Origin: Hymenobacter sp. 15J16-1T3B
Lineage (GTDB): Bacteria; Bacteroidota; Bacteroidia; Cytophagales; Hymenobacteraceae
Assembly (NCBI RefSeq): GCF_020711235.1
Contig: NZ_JAJFAV010000004.1
Span: forward strand, 1-64,000
Length of the DNA: 64,000 bases
Direction of reading: 5' to 3'
Positions 24,526 through 32,031 of this stretch are shown piece after piece. The stretch's first letter is position 1, and every line of letters starts with the position of its first letter. The notes beneath the pieces are model-generated. The model worked only from the letters and a program-made list of their open reading frames with translations. It had not been told where the DNA came from and ran no database searches. Position numbers and translations under genes: made by a program.

Positions 24526-24744
24526 AACGTCATTCTGCGCGCAGCCGAAGCGTCTCGCGTGCTGACATTGAACAGCGGCTCGCTCAGACCAAAGTAAAAA
24601 GAACGTCATGCTGAGCCTGTCGAAGCATCTCCGCTTCGTCAGATACAATCCAATGAATCGGTAGACATGCTTCGACAGGCTCAGTATGACAATACTGGCG
24701 GATGTCAGCCCGCGAGATGTCTTGACAAGCTCGACAATGACGTT
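24526..24744. repeat. Nested inverted-repeat element
   Basis: Fills most of the 385-base gap between the peptidase and rplS. Outer arms 24526-24566 and 24704-24744 (41 bases each, imperfect, both starting AACGTCATT and ending CTGAC). Inner arms 24605-24628 and 24667-24690 (GTCATGCTGAGCCTGTCGAA type, 24 bases, one mismatch) around a 38-base loop. Every arm begins GTCAT and contains CTGAGC- or CTGCGC-like and CGAAG-like words, so the four look like copies of one unit. No open frame. Resembles REP/BIME-type intergenic elements. The rest of the gap (24745-24839) contains a GGGCCTC / GAGGCCC hairpin (about 24789-24816) downstream of rplS. Confidence 0.75.
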
Positions 24745-24839
24745 CTTTTGGCGCGTGCAGCAACAGCCGCATCGAACACAAAAAACCGGGCCTCCACCGC
24801 GAGGGTAGAGGCCCGGTTTGAGCTTGGAGGCAGGATGCC

Positions 24840-25196
24840 TTAGGCGCGCTTCTCTTTGATACGAGCAGCTTTGCCCGAGAGGCCGCGCAGGTAGAACAGG
24901 CGGGCGCGACGCACTTTACCGCGGCGGATCAGCTCGATCTTGTCGAGGTTCGGCGAGATGATCGGGAAGATACGCTCGGTGCCGATTTGGTTCGACACTT
25001 TGCGCACGGTGAAGGTCTCACCGTTGGTGCCCGAGTTCCGGCGCTGGATAACCACGCCCTGGAACTGCTGGATGCGCTCCTTGTTGCCTTCGCGGATCTT
25101 AACGTGCACGTTTACGGTGTCACCGGCAGCGAATTCCGGGAAGCTGGCGCGGCGCTCTTTGGCTTCCTGGTTGATGAGGTCGAGAAGTTGGCTCAT
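24840..25196 (-). CDS. rplS: 50S ribosomal protein L19
   Basis: Ribosomal protein at the interface between the subunits, 118 aa, normal length. Family signatures [51 protein letters not shown] and [19 protein letters not shown](KEKR) are all present. Last gene of the rpsP-rimM-trmD-rplS order conserved from E. coli; 91 bp separate it from trmD, and a -7/-33 pair in that spacer suggests extra expression of its own. Confidence 0.98.
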   Translation of the reverse strand: MSQLLDLINQEAKERRASFPEFAAGDTVNVHVKIREGNKERIQQFQGVVIQRRNSGTNGETFTVRKVSNQIGTERIFPIISPNLDKIELIRRGKVRRARLFYLRGLSGKAARIKEKRA

Positions 25197-25255
25197 GACA
25201 GCAAAAAATCTAAAAAAGGCGGCGCCGCCGCCCGAGTGGTTTCAGTAAGGAGGCG

Positions 25256-25285
25256 CAAATATAGTGAGTTTCGGCCGAGCTACAA
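25256..25285 (-). promoter_or_regulatory. Internal promoter before rplS
   Basis: Minus strand: -33 TTG at 25285-25283, 19 bases, -7 box TATATTTG at 25263-25256. Spacing and sequence fit the Bacteroidota consensus. It lies across the trmD stop codon, 60 bases before the rplS ATG. Confidence 0.6.
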
Positions 25286-25287
25286 CA

Positions 25288-26025
25288 CTAAGCATTAGGT
25301 TTTTTCCGGCGGCGCGGCTTGCGCGGCTCCTCAAACGCCTCCGCGGGCATATCCGCCAGCAAATCGGGGCGGCGCTGCTGGGTACGCTGCAGGGCCTGCT
25401 CGTGGCGCCAGTCCTCCACCTTGGGCGTGTCGCCCGACATGAGGATGGCCGGCACCGTCCGCCCGCGCCACTCCGCGGGGCGTGTGTACACCGGCGGGGC
25501 CAGCAGGTTGTCCTGAAACGAGTCGCTCAGGGCCGATTCCTCGTTGCCGAGCACGCCCGGCAGCAGGCGCACCACGGCGTCGACCACCACGGCCGCACCC
25601 AGCTCCCCGCCGCTGAGCACGAAGTCGCCCACGCTGATTTCCTCGGTCACGTACTCCTCGCGGATGCGTTCATCCACGCCCTTGTAGTGTCCGCAGAGCA
25701 GAATCACGTTCCGCAGCAAGGACAGTCGATTCGCCGCCGCCTGCCGGAACGTGGGCCCGTCGGGGGTGAGGTAGATGATGGCGTCGTAGGCGCGCTCGGC
25801 CCGCAGCCCGTCGATGCAGGCAGCAATGGGTTCGGGGCGCAGCACCATGCCCGCGCCGCCGCCGAAGGCGTAGTCGTCGATCTGCCCGTGCTTGTTGATG
25901 GCAAACTGGCGTAGGTCGTGCAGGTGAATGTCGGCCAGGCCTTTCTCCTGGGCCCGCTTCACAATGGAGTGCGCGAAGGGGCTGACGAGCAGTTCGGGCT
26001 GGCAGGTGATGATGTCGAAGCGCAT
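25288..26025 (-). CDS. trmD: tRNA (guanine-N1)-methyltransferase
   Basis: Methylates G37 of tRNAs reading CNN codons, using SAM bound in a trefoil knot; acts as a dimer in the cytoplasm. The 245-aa protein shows [38 protein letters not shown], the knot segment [13 protein letters not shown], and [21 protein letters not shown] with LLPGVLGN, the SPOUT-family catalytic region. The basic C-terminus ([14 protein letters not shown]) is a local extension. Middle gene of the ribosome-linked operon, 35 bp after rimM. Confidence 0.98.
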   Translation of the reverse strand: MRFDIITCQPELLVSPFAHSIVKRAQEKGLADIHLHDLRQFAINKHGQIDDYAFGGGAGMVLRPEPIAACIDGLRAERAYDAIIYLTPDGPTFRQAAANRLSLLRNVILLCGHYKGVDERIREEYVTEEISVGDFVLSGGELGAAVVVDAVVRLLPGVLGNEESALSDSFQDNLLAPPVYTRPAEWRGRTVPAILMSGDTPKVEDWRHEQALQRTQQRRPDLLADMPAEAFEEPRKPRRRKKPNA

Positions 26026-26060
26026 GGCGCAGGCGGCGGGGTGAGGCGTGGGTACGGCGG

Positions 26061-26657
26061 TTACTTGGCGGCTTGCGCGTCCTCCGACGGCTCCGCGTCG
26101 TCCTCGTCGTCCGGGGCGCCGGGGTTGAGGTAGATGTCGAGCAGGCCGTCGGGCAAGGTCACGTGCAGCTCCTTGGTGTCCTCGTCGGCGTGTTGAATCA
26201 GCTCGTCGACCACCGGAATCAGCACTTCCTGCCCTTGGTAGCGCATGGCCAGCAGCACCTGCTCGGGCAGCTCGTAGAACGACTCCACGGTGCCCAGTGG
26301 GCCCAGGTTCGCGTCGACCACGGCGTAGCCCACGACCTCGTGGAAGTAAAACTGGTCTTCTTCCAGCTCGGGCAGGTCGACCAGGGGGCGGTACAGCTTC
26401 AGGCCCCGAAACAGCTCGGCGTCCTCGATGCGGTCCACGGTTTTGAGCTTGAGCAGCACGCGGGTGCCGGCCTGCGGCGTGAGGCGCTCCACGCCGAAGC
26501 GGTGCAGCTTGCCCGAGCCGGCGGGGCGCTCCACGAAGACTTCCTCCACGCGGCGGTAGTCGTCCACGCTGTCCACGTCCAGCTCGGCCACCAGTTGCCC
26601 GCGCAGGCCGTGGGTTTTCACCACGTAGCCCAGTTCGTAGCTTTCGTCAAGGTTCAT
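26061..26657 (-). CDS. rimM: 16S rRNA processing protein RimM
   Basis: Assembly factor that binds S19 and helps mature the head of the 30S subunit. The 198-aa protein has the N-terminal RimM barrel ([38 protein letters not shown]) and the PRC-barrel half ([47 protein letters not shown]). An acidic tail ([11 protein letters not shown]) is added at the C-terminus. Lies between rpsP and trmD in the conserved order. Confidence 0.96.
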   Translation of the reverse strand: MNLDESYELGYVVKTHGLRGQLVAELDVDSVDDYRRVEEVFVERPAGSGKLHRFGVERLTPQAGTRVLLKLKTVDRIEDAELFRGLKLYRPLVDLPELEEDQFYFHEVVGYAVVDANLGPLGTVESFYELPEQVLLAMRYQGQEVLIPVVDELIQHADEDTKELHVTLPDGLLDIYLNPGAPDDEDDAEPSEDAQAAK

Positions 26658-26688
26658 AGCAGTCGATGAGTTGGCGGGTTAAAAAGTT

Positions 26689-26730
26689 TAGGAGTTCAAG
26701 AGCCTCCCGAAGGCGACTCTTAAACTCCTA
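26689..26730. repeat. Hairpin between rpsP and rimM
   Basis: Arms TAGGAGTTCAAGAGCC (26689-26704) and GACTCTTAAACTCCTA (26715-26730), 14 of 16 positions paired, ten-base loop. In the minus-strand transcript it sits between the rpsP stop and the rimM start without a T-tract, so it may act as an mRNA stability or attenuation element that sets rpsP apart from the genes below. Confidence 0.6.
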
Positions 26731-26752
26731 ACCTCAAAACGCTAAACCTGAA

Positions 26753-27292
26753 TTAGGCGTTTTCCTCGGTGCTTTCGGCGGGAGCCTCGGCAGCTTCGGG
26801 CGCTTCAGCGGCCGGAGCGTTGGCAGCGGCGGCAGCGGCTTGCTTCTGGCGCAGCGCCTCGGCGCGGGCTTCGCGCACTTTGGTTTCGGCGGCCAGTTGC
26901 TGCTTGCGGGCTTCGTCTTTGGCGGCGCCCACGTTGGTGCGCTTGCCTTCGATTTTGGCCGTCTTCTCGTCGTTCCACTGCTGCAGACGCTGGTCGGCTA
27001 CGTCCTGCGTGATGGCGCCTTTGATAACGCCGAGCTGCAGGTGCTTGCGGAACAGTACGCCGCGATACGACAGCATGGCGCGCACGGTGTCGGTGGGCTG
27101 GGCGCCCTTCATCAGCCAATCGAAAGCCTTGTCGGCGTCGAAGTTGATGGAGGCCGGGTTGGTCAGCGGGTTGTAGGTGCCGAGCTTCTCGATGAAGCGG
27201 CCGTCACGCGGAGCGCGCGAGTCAGCAACTACGATGTCGTACATAGCGGCCTTTTTGCGGCCGCGGCGGGCGAGGCGGATTTTAACTGCCAT
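26753..27292 (-). CDS. rpsP: 30S ribosomal protein S16
   Basis: Small-subunit protein S16, 179 aa. The first 80 residues are the conserved domain ([60 protein letters not shown]). The rest is a Bacteroidota-type extension: a helix with [20 protein letters not shown] and an Ala/Glu/Pro-rich tail. E. coli S16 is only 82 aa. First gene of the operon; a -7 box TACCTTTG lies upstream. Confidence 0.97.
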   Translation of the reverse strand: MAVKIRLARRGRKKAAMYDIVVADSRAPRDGRFIEKLGTYNPLTNPASINFDADKAFDWLMKGAQPTDTVRAMLSYRGVLFRKHLQLGVIKGAITQDVADQRLQQWNDEKTAKIEGKRTNVGAAKDEARKQQLAAETKVREARAEALRQKQAAAAAANAPAAEAPEAAEAPAESTEENA

Positions 27293-27349
27293 AAACCGTG
27301 TCGGTTAGGTGACGCAACTCGTGCGTCGGATGAAAAAAGATTTGGGCTG

Positions 27350-27357
27350 CAAAGGTA
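27350..27357 (-). promoter_or_regulatory. -7 box for the rpsP operon
   Basis: Reads TACCTTTG on the minus strand, a full match to TAnnTTTG, 58 bases upstream of the rpsP ATG. A TTTG at 27391-27388 is too far away to be a normal -33 element. Bases 27358-27418 show nothing else. Confidence 0.5.
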
Positions 27358-27418
27358 AGAAATAATGCCGCAGATTGGTGCTGGGCGCAAATATTTGTCA
27401 TAGAACGACCTGCAAAAT

Positions 27419-27606
27419 GGTCATCCTGAGCAGCGCGAAGGACCTCGCATCTTGTACCAACTGAAAAGCGCAGCCGCCAACACCCGGTTACACGGGCTGC
27501 GGTGGCTGCGCTTGTTAGGTTGCTGCATTTGCTGAAAAAGAGGCGGTGCTTTGTCGGCAGCGGCGCTGCGGGGGGAGGAAAACCTCTCGCTCTGCTCAGG
27601 ATGACC
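27419..27606. repeat. Second inverted-repeat element
   Basis: Perfect outer arms GGTCATCCTGAGCAG (27419-27433) and CTGCTCAGGATGACC (27592-27606). An internal hairpin AAGCGCAGCC / GGCTGCGCTT (27466-27475 / 27504-27513) encloses CCCGGTTACACGGG. The arm TCATCCTGAGCAGCGCGAAG resembles the arms of the element at 24526. It occupies the 390-base gap between the rpsP promoter and the desaturase stop; no open frame of interest. Bases 27629-27664 hold the hairpin AAAAGCCACCCCGG / AAGCGGCTTTT-like sequence that may terminate the desaturase transcript. Confidence 0.7.
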
Positions 27607-27682
27607 GTTCATTTTGCTTCGGCACAATAAAAAAGCCACCCCGGTTTCCCGAAGCGGCTTTTGATGCTCGTGTGGTTCGGCC

Positions 27683-28450
27683 TTATGCCGCCATCGATAC
27701 CGGCTGCTTGGCCGATTTCTCGCGCTTGATCTTGATGATGCCGACTTTGTCCAACGTCCAGATGACGGGATAGGTCGGGTCCAACTCCCACCACTTCACG
27801 CCGAAGTTGACGCGCATGGGCAGCTTGTGGTGGTTGTTTTGAAACAGCTCGCCGCCGGTGAGAAAGTCGAAGAACAGCGAGTTGCGCGACTTGTCGTTGT
27901 TGTCGAAGTTCTGGTAGCCGTACTTATGGCCGCTCCAGTTCACGATGGCGCCGTGCACCGGGCCCATCAAGAAGTGGAAGGGCAGCAGCAGGTAGAGGTA
28001 CCACATGCTGGCCGGCACCAAGGCCACGTAGAACAGCACGTAAGCCGTGCCCCAGCTCACGCGCGACACCCAATGGTCGCCGATACGCTCCAGCGCGCCC
28101 CAGGTGGGGTAGTCGCCCTCGAAGCGCTTGGCCAGCTCGTACTGGTCGTTGAGCACCGAGTTGTAGATGTTTTTCGTCTTCCACATCATCGTGAAGGCGT
28201 TCGACGAGAAGTGGGGGGAGTGCGGGTCGTGCTCGGTATCGGAGTACGCGTGGTGCATGCGGTGCAGCAGCGCGTAAGCCCGGGGCGAGAGGTACGACGA
28301 GCCCTGCGCCACGTAGGTCAGCAGGAAGAAGAAACGCTCCCAAAAGCGGTTCATCGTGTACATCTTGTGGGCCGCGTAGCGGTGCAGGTAGAACGTCTGC
28401 ACGAACAGCGACAGGTACCAGTGCCCGACGAAAAACAACAGAATCGGCAT
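27683..28450 (-). CDS. Acyl-CoA / fatty acid desaturase
   Basis: Membrane diiron enzyme that puts double bonds in acyl chains, thereby setting membrane fluidity. The 255-aa protein has the histidine boxes H23RYAAH28, H63RMHH67 and, near the C-terminus, QNNHHK, with an additional GAIVNWSGHKYGYQN segment, as in stearoyl-CoA-type desaturases. Four hydrophobic helices lie around residues 1-20, 38-50, 125-147 and 150-165. The ATG at 28450 was chosen because the first helix begins there and the -7 box lies at 28526; a frame opening at 28528 would start in the promoter. No electron-donor gene is adjacent. Confidence 0.93.
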   Translation of the reverse strand: MPILLFFVGHWYLSLFVQTFYLHRYAAHKMYTMNRFWERFFFLLTYVAQGSSYLSPRAYALLHRMHHAYSDTEHDPHSPHFSSNAFTMMWKTKNIYNSVLNDQYELAKRFEGDYPTWGALERIGDHWVSRVSWGTAYVLFYVALVPASMWYLYLLLPFHFLMGPVHGAIVNWSGHKYGYQNFDNNDKSRNSLFFDFLTGGELFQNNHHKLPMRVNFGVKWWELDPTYPVIWTLDKVGIIKIKREKSAKQPVSMAA

Positions 28451-28525
28451 GAGGCGGGGTGAAGGGAAAAAGGTTAAAGCCTTGACGCCTAAACGCGTGC
28501 AGGGCTGTTTTGTTTGTCCGAAGCG

Positions 28526-28556
28526 CAAACGTAGCGCCGGGCCGCGGTCCGGCCAA
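28526..28556 (-). promoter_or_regulatory. Promoter of the desaturase gene
   Basis: Minus strand: -33 TTG at 28556-28554, 20 bases, -7 box TACGTTTG at 28533-28526. Both elements and spacing agree with the Bacteroidota consensus. Leader of about 70 bases to the ATG at 28450. Confidence 0.6.
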
Positions 28557-28659
28557 TGACGTTCGTCAGCGCCGGCGCATAGCCGGAGCGGGAAGTCGGG
28601 GCAGGGGCAAGTTGGCCGTTCAACGGCATTGGCAGCGGTACAAGTTCACCGCCGGGCGG

Positions 28660-29376
28660 TTAATTCACCAGCTCGCCGCTGCGGATCGGGTCCCACACTT
28701 CCGCGTCGGGCAAGGGGGCCACGATGTCCATTTCCTGCTGGGTGACCGGGTGCTTGAACTGCAACCGGCGGGCGTGCAAGGCAATGCTCAGATCGGGCAG
28801 GGGGGCCATGGCGCCGTACTTCACGTCGCCGGTGATGGGCGTACCCAGGCCGGTGCTCAGCTGCACCCGGATCTGGTGCGGGCGGCCGGTGATGGGGTTG
28901 ACTTCGAGTAGGTAGCGGTGGCCCACCTGGCCCAGCACTTTGTAGTTCAACTCGGCGCGCTGGCCCTGCGGGTGCTTCTGGGCGTAAGCCTTGGTCACGT
29001 TGCGCATCGGGTCCTTCAGCAGCCAGTGCACCAGGGTGCCCTCGGGCTCCTGCGGGGCTTTGCCCACCAAGGCCCAGTAGGTTTTGTGCATCTGGTTGTC
29101 GCGGAACATTTCGTTCAGCCGGCTCAGGGCCTTGCTGGTTTTGGCCAGCACCACGATGCCCGACACGGGCCGGTCGATGCGGTGGCACACGCCGATAAAG
29201 GCGTTGCCGGGCTTTTTGTACTTCAACCGCAGGTACTCGGCGGCTTTCACGGAGAGCGGCTCGTCGCGGGTTTCGTCGGCTTGCACCAGCGTGCCGGCGG
29301 TTTTGTTGACGATGAGCAGGTGGTTGTCTTCGAACAGAATTTCTTTCTGTTCCGACCAGATGGCAGGTCTATTCAC
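28660..29376 (-). CDS. RluA-family RNA pseudouridine synthase
   Basis: Isomerises uridine to pseudouridine in rRNA or tRNA. The 238-aa protein has the catalytic Asp in CHRIDRPVSG (D68), ILFEDNHLLIVNKTAGTLVQ at the start, MHKTYWALV, the ITGRPHQIRVQL RNA-binding loop and GDVKYGA. There is no N-terminal S4 domain, so it belongs to the short RluA/RluC-like branch; the exact target base cannot be told. Start is GTG at 29376. It lies 12 bp downstream of creD on the same strand, probably co-transcribed. Confidence 0.93.
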   Translation of the reverse strand: MNRPAIWSEQKEILFEDNHLLIVNKTAGTLVQADETRDEPLSVKAAEYLRLKYKKPGNAFIGVCHRIDRPVSGIVVLAKTSKALSRLNEMFRDNQMHKTYWALVGKAPQEPEGTLVHWLLKDPMRNVTKAYAQKHPQGQRAELNYKVLGQVGHRYLLEVNPITGRPHQIRVQLSTGLGTPITGDVKYGAMAPLPDLSIALHARRLQFKHPVTQQEMDIVAPLPDAEVWDPIRSGELVN

Positions 29377-29388
29377 GAGGTAAAAGTA

Positions 29389-30864
29389 CTATTCAGAAAG
29401 CGTTTCGGGCGCCGCGCTGTCGTACCAGCGGATGCGGCGCGAGAGGAACATCACAATGCCGAGCACCAGCAGCAGGCCCAGGCTACCAATCAGCAGGGCG
29501 TAATCCTGCAACTGAATGACGACGAACACGAAGCCGTAAATGAGCGTGAGCACGCCGGCCGTAATCAGCACCAAGCGCCGCTGCCGGAACACCGCCGCGG
29601 CGTAGGCCGTGACCAGCCCGATGATGGCGGCGCCCGCCAAGCCATAAGCCGCATTGAAGGGCATATGTTCCGACAAAGCTAGCAGCAACACGTAAAAAAT
29701 TACCAACGCCAGCCCCACTAAGATATACTGAAACGGGTGAATGCGCCGCCGGTTGAGCACTTCCACGAAAAAGAAAATCAGGAAGGTGAGCGTGAGCGGC
29801 AGCAGCGCGTACTTGGCGGCACGCATGGTTTTCTGGTATTCATTGACGGGCACCAGCAGCCGCACGCCGAACGTGGAGCCGTTCACGTTGGGCTGAAACG
29901 CGGCCGTGCGCCAGCGCTGCGGGTAGTTGCGGTTCAGGTGCAGCACCCGCCAATCGGCCGTGAACTGCTGGGCCGTAACCTGCCGCTGGGCGGGCAAAAA
30001 CGCGCCGATAAAGCTCGGGTCGGGCCAGGGCGCGGCGAGACGGGCGGTGGTTTGGCGGCCCAGCGGCGCCAGCAGCAGGCCGGTGCTCCCGTTCAGGTCC
30101 AGCTCGAAGCTGAAGGTGTGGCGCCCGACCAGCGCGGCGGCGTTGGGCACCGGCACCGGGGCGCTCAGGCCGCTGTTGTTGCTGCCGTCCTCCGCGGGCA
30201 CCTCGTCGGTGCCCTGAAACTTGGAGTAGCGCTGCCGCTCGTTGCGCACGGCGGTTTCGTCGGAGGCCACGCCGGGGGGCGTGCCCACGGGCAGCAGCTG
30301 CGGCGAGGGCACGCCCGGCTCGAAACCGCGCGGCTGCCCGTCCCAGCTCAGGCGCAGGCTGTTGCGGATGCCTTTCAGGTCGGAAATGCCGAGGGCCACG
30401 AAGGCTTCGGCCCAGTGTATATCAGCCGGGTCCAGGTCGAGGTCGGCCAGGGAGGCGGTTTGAAACACGCCGCGCACCCGAAGCCGGGCCCGGTACACCA
30501 CCGCCTCGTAGATGCCGCGGTGCCGCCGCTCGGGCTCCAGCTGCCCGGTGGTGGCGAGGCTGTCGGGCAAGAAGCAGAGGTATTCGGTGGTGCGCTGCGG
30601 GCGGCCTTTTTCGTCTTGGCTGCGGGCCGTGTAGGGCAGGGCCAGCACGGGCCCGAGCACCAGCTGCGGCCCGCCCCACTTGCCGCTGATTTCGCGGGTG
30701 GCGGCATCCCGGTTTTCGGCGCGCTCGGTTATCAGGCTTTCCACCATCGTCGACGGAATCAGCAGCAGGAGCAGCAGAAAGCCGATGGAGAGCAGCTTGA
30801 TGGTAATCGAGTTGCGCAGCCAGGCGTTGAGCCGATCAACCAAGGAGACGGGGGAAGTAGACAT
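29389..30864 (-). CDS. creD: Cell envelope integrity protein CreD
   Basis: Inner-membrane protein of 491 aa. The N-terminal helix (ITIKLLSIGFLLLLLLIP) is followed by a large periplasmic domain (about 55-330) with the CreD signatures GPVLALPYTA and FLPDSL, and five to six closely spaced helices at the C-terminus (about 340-475). CreD of E. coli changes envelope resistance (colicin E2 tolerance); its molecular action is unknown. The usual partner two-component system CreBC is not in this window. The pseudouridine synthase gene follows 12 bp later. Confidence 0.92.
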   Translation of the reverse strand: MSTSPVSLVDRLNAWLRNSITIKLLSIGFLLLLLLIPSTMVESLITERAENRDAATREISGKWGGPQLVLGPVLALPYTARSQDEKGRPQRTTEYLCFLPDSLATTGQLEPERRHRGIYEAVVYRARLRVRGVFQTASLADLDLDPADIHWAEAFVALGISDLKGIRNSLRLSWDGQPRGFEPGVPSPQLLPVGTPPGVASDETAVRNERQRYSKFQGTDEVPAEDGSNNSGLSAPVPVPNAAALVGRHTFSFELDLNGSTGLLLAPLGRQTTARLAAPWPDPSFIGAFLPAQRQVTAQQFTADWRVLHLNRNYPQRWRTAAFQPNVNGSTFGVRLLVPVNEYQKTMRAAKYALLPLTLTFLIFFFVEVLNRRRIHPFQYILVGLALVIFYVLLLALSEHMPFNAAYGLAGAAIIGLVTAYAAAVFRQRRLVLITAGVLTLIYGFVFVVIQLQDYALLIGSLGLLLVLGIVMFLSRRIRWYDSAAPETLSE

Positions 30865-30904
30865 GGGCTAGAACGAGACGCGGCGGAACCAGCCGCCAAA
30901 CAAG

Positions 30905-30935
30905 ACCGCCGGCCTGCGCAATGCAAGCCGGCGGT
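30905..30935 (-). terminator. Weak terminator after panB
   Basis: Arms ACCGCCGGC and GCCGGCGGT (9 bp perfect, 13-base loop), followed on the minus strand by CTTGTTT. It lies between panB and creD; the short T-run makes it a modest terminator. Confidence 0.55.
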
Positions 30936-31038
30936 AAGCTAAGTCAGAACGAACAGAACCGTCGTCGGCAACCCGGGCACCGACGCCCAGGCATAACGCC
31001 GGCGGCGCGCCCGGGCGCATGCGCGGCGGCCGAAATAC

Positions 31039-31854
31039 CTAGTAGGCTTCCTTCTCGTTGGGAAAGTCGCGGCTCTTCACGTCGCTCACGTACTGGGTCA
31101 CGGCTTGGTGCATCAGGTCGCCCAACTCAGCGTAGCGGCGCAAAAAGCGCGGCTTGAATTCCTGCGTGATGCCCAGCATGTCGTGCACCACCAGCACCTG
31201 CCCGTCCACTTCCGGGCCCGCGCCGATGCCGATAACCGGGATGGTGAGCTGCTCGGCCACTTGCTTGGCCAGGGCCGAGGGAATCTTTTCGAGCACCAGG
31301 GCGAAGCAACCCAGCTCCTCCAGCAGCTTGGCGTCCTCGATGAGCTTCTGGGCCTCGGCGTCTTCCTTGGCCCGCACGGTGTAGGTGCCGAACTTGTAAA
31401 TGCTCTGCGGGGTGAGGCCCAGGTGGCCCATCACCGGAATACCGGCCGTCAGGATGCGAATAATCGAGTCCTTGATTTCGGCGCCGCCTTCCAGCTTCAC
31501 GCCGTGCCCGCCCGATTCCTTCATGATGCGGATGGCCGAGCGCAGCGCCTCCGACGAGTTGCCTTGGTAGGAGCCAAACGGCATATCGACCACCACGAAG
31601 GACCGCGTCACAGCCCGCACCACCGAGGCGGCGTGGTAAATCATCTGGTCCAGGGTGATGGGCAGGGTGGTTTCGTGGCCGGCCATGACGTTGGAGGCCG
31701 AGTCGCCGACGAGCAGCACGTCGATGCCCGCCCCGTCGAGGATTTTGGCCATCGAGTAATCGTAGGCGGTGAGCATGGAGATTTTCTCGCCGCGCTGCTT
31801 CATGGCCTGCAACTGGTGCGTGGTCACGCGCTTGATTTCCTTGTGCTGCGACAT
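31039..31854 (-). CDS. panB: 3-methyl-2-oxobutanoate hydroxymethyltransferase
   Basis: First committed step of pantothenate synthesis: transfers a hydroxymethyl group from methylene-tetrahydrofolate to ketoisovalerate; cytoplasmic decamer with Mg. The 271-aa protein has [38 protein letters not shown] (Asp metal ligands), VKLEGG with the Lys/Glu pair, [13 protein letters not shown] and [19 protein letters not shown]. The ATG at 31854 starts the conserved [12 protein letters not shown]; a frame reaching 32022 would add a stretch that overlaps the terminator of the next gene. panC is not nearby. Confidence 0.97.
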   Translation of the reverse strand: MSQHKEIKRVTTHQLQAMKQRGEKISMLTAYDYSMAKILDGAGIDVLLVGDSASNVMAGHETTLPITLDQMIYHAASVVRAVTRSFVVVDMPFGSYQGNSSEALRSAIRIMKESGGHGVKLEGGAEIKDSIIRILTAGIPVMGHLGLTPQSIYKFGTYTVRAKEDAEAQKLIEDAKLLEELGCFALVLEKIPSALAKQVAEQLTIPVIGIGAGPEVDGQVLVVHDMLGITQEFKPRFLRRYAELGDLMHQAVTQYVSDVKSRDFPNEKEAY

Positions 31855-31967
31855 CGGAACGGTGCTTGGGTAGCCTGGGTAAAAGGTGAGGGATGCGGAA
31901 CGGGGCAAAGCTGCGGCTTTTTCCGCAAAAGCCGGGGCCGCGGTGCCTGGTACCGGGCCATAAACAA

Positions 31968-32008
31968 CTTGCCGCCCCTTTCGGCTAGGCAGCGAAAGGG
32001 GCGGCAAG
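31968..32008 (-). terminator. Terminator after the LptD-like gene
   Basis: Perfect 16-bp arms (CTTGCCGCCCCTTTCG and its complement) around a nine-base loop, followed on the minus strand by TTGTTTAT. It separates the LptD-like gene from panB. Confidence 0.82.
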
Positions 32009-32031
32009 ACACCGGGCGGCAACGGGCGCGC

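Noticed and set aside
31855-32022. A 56-residue N-terminal extension of PanB.
   Set aside because: It overlaps a terminator hairpin and the conserved enzyme begins at MSQHKEIK.
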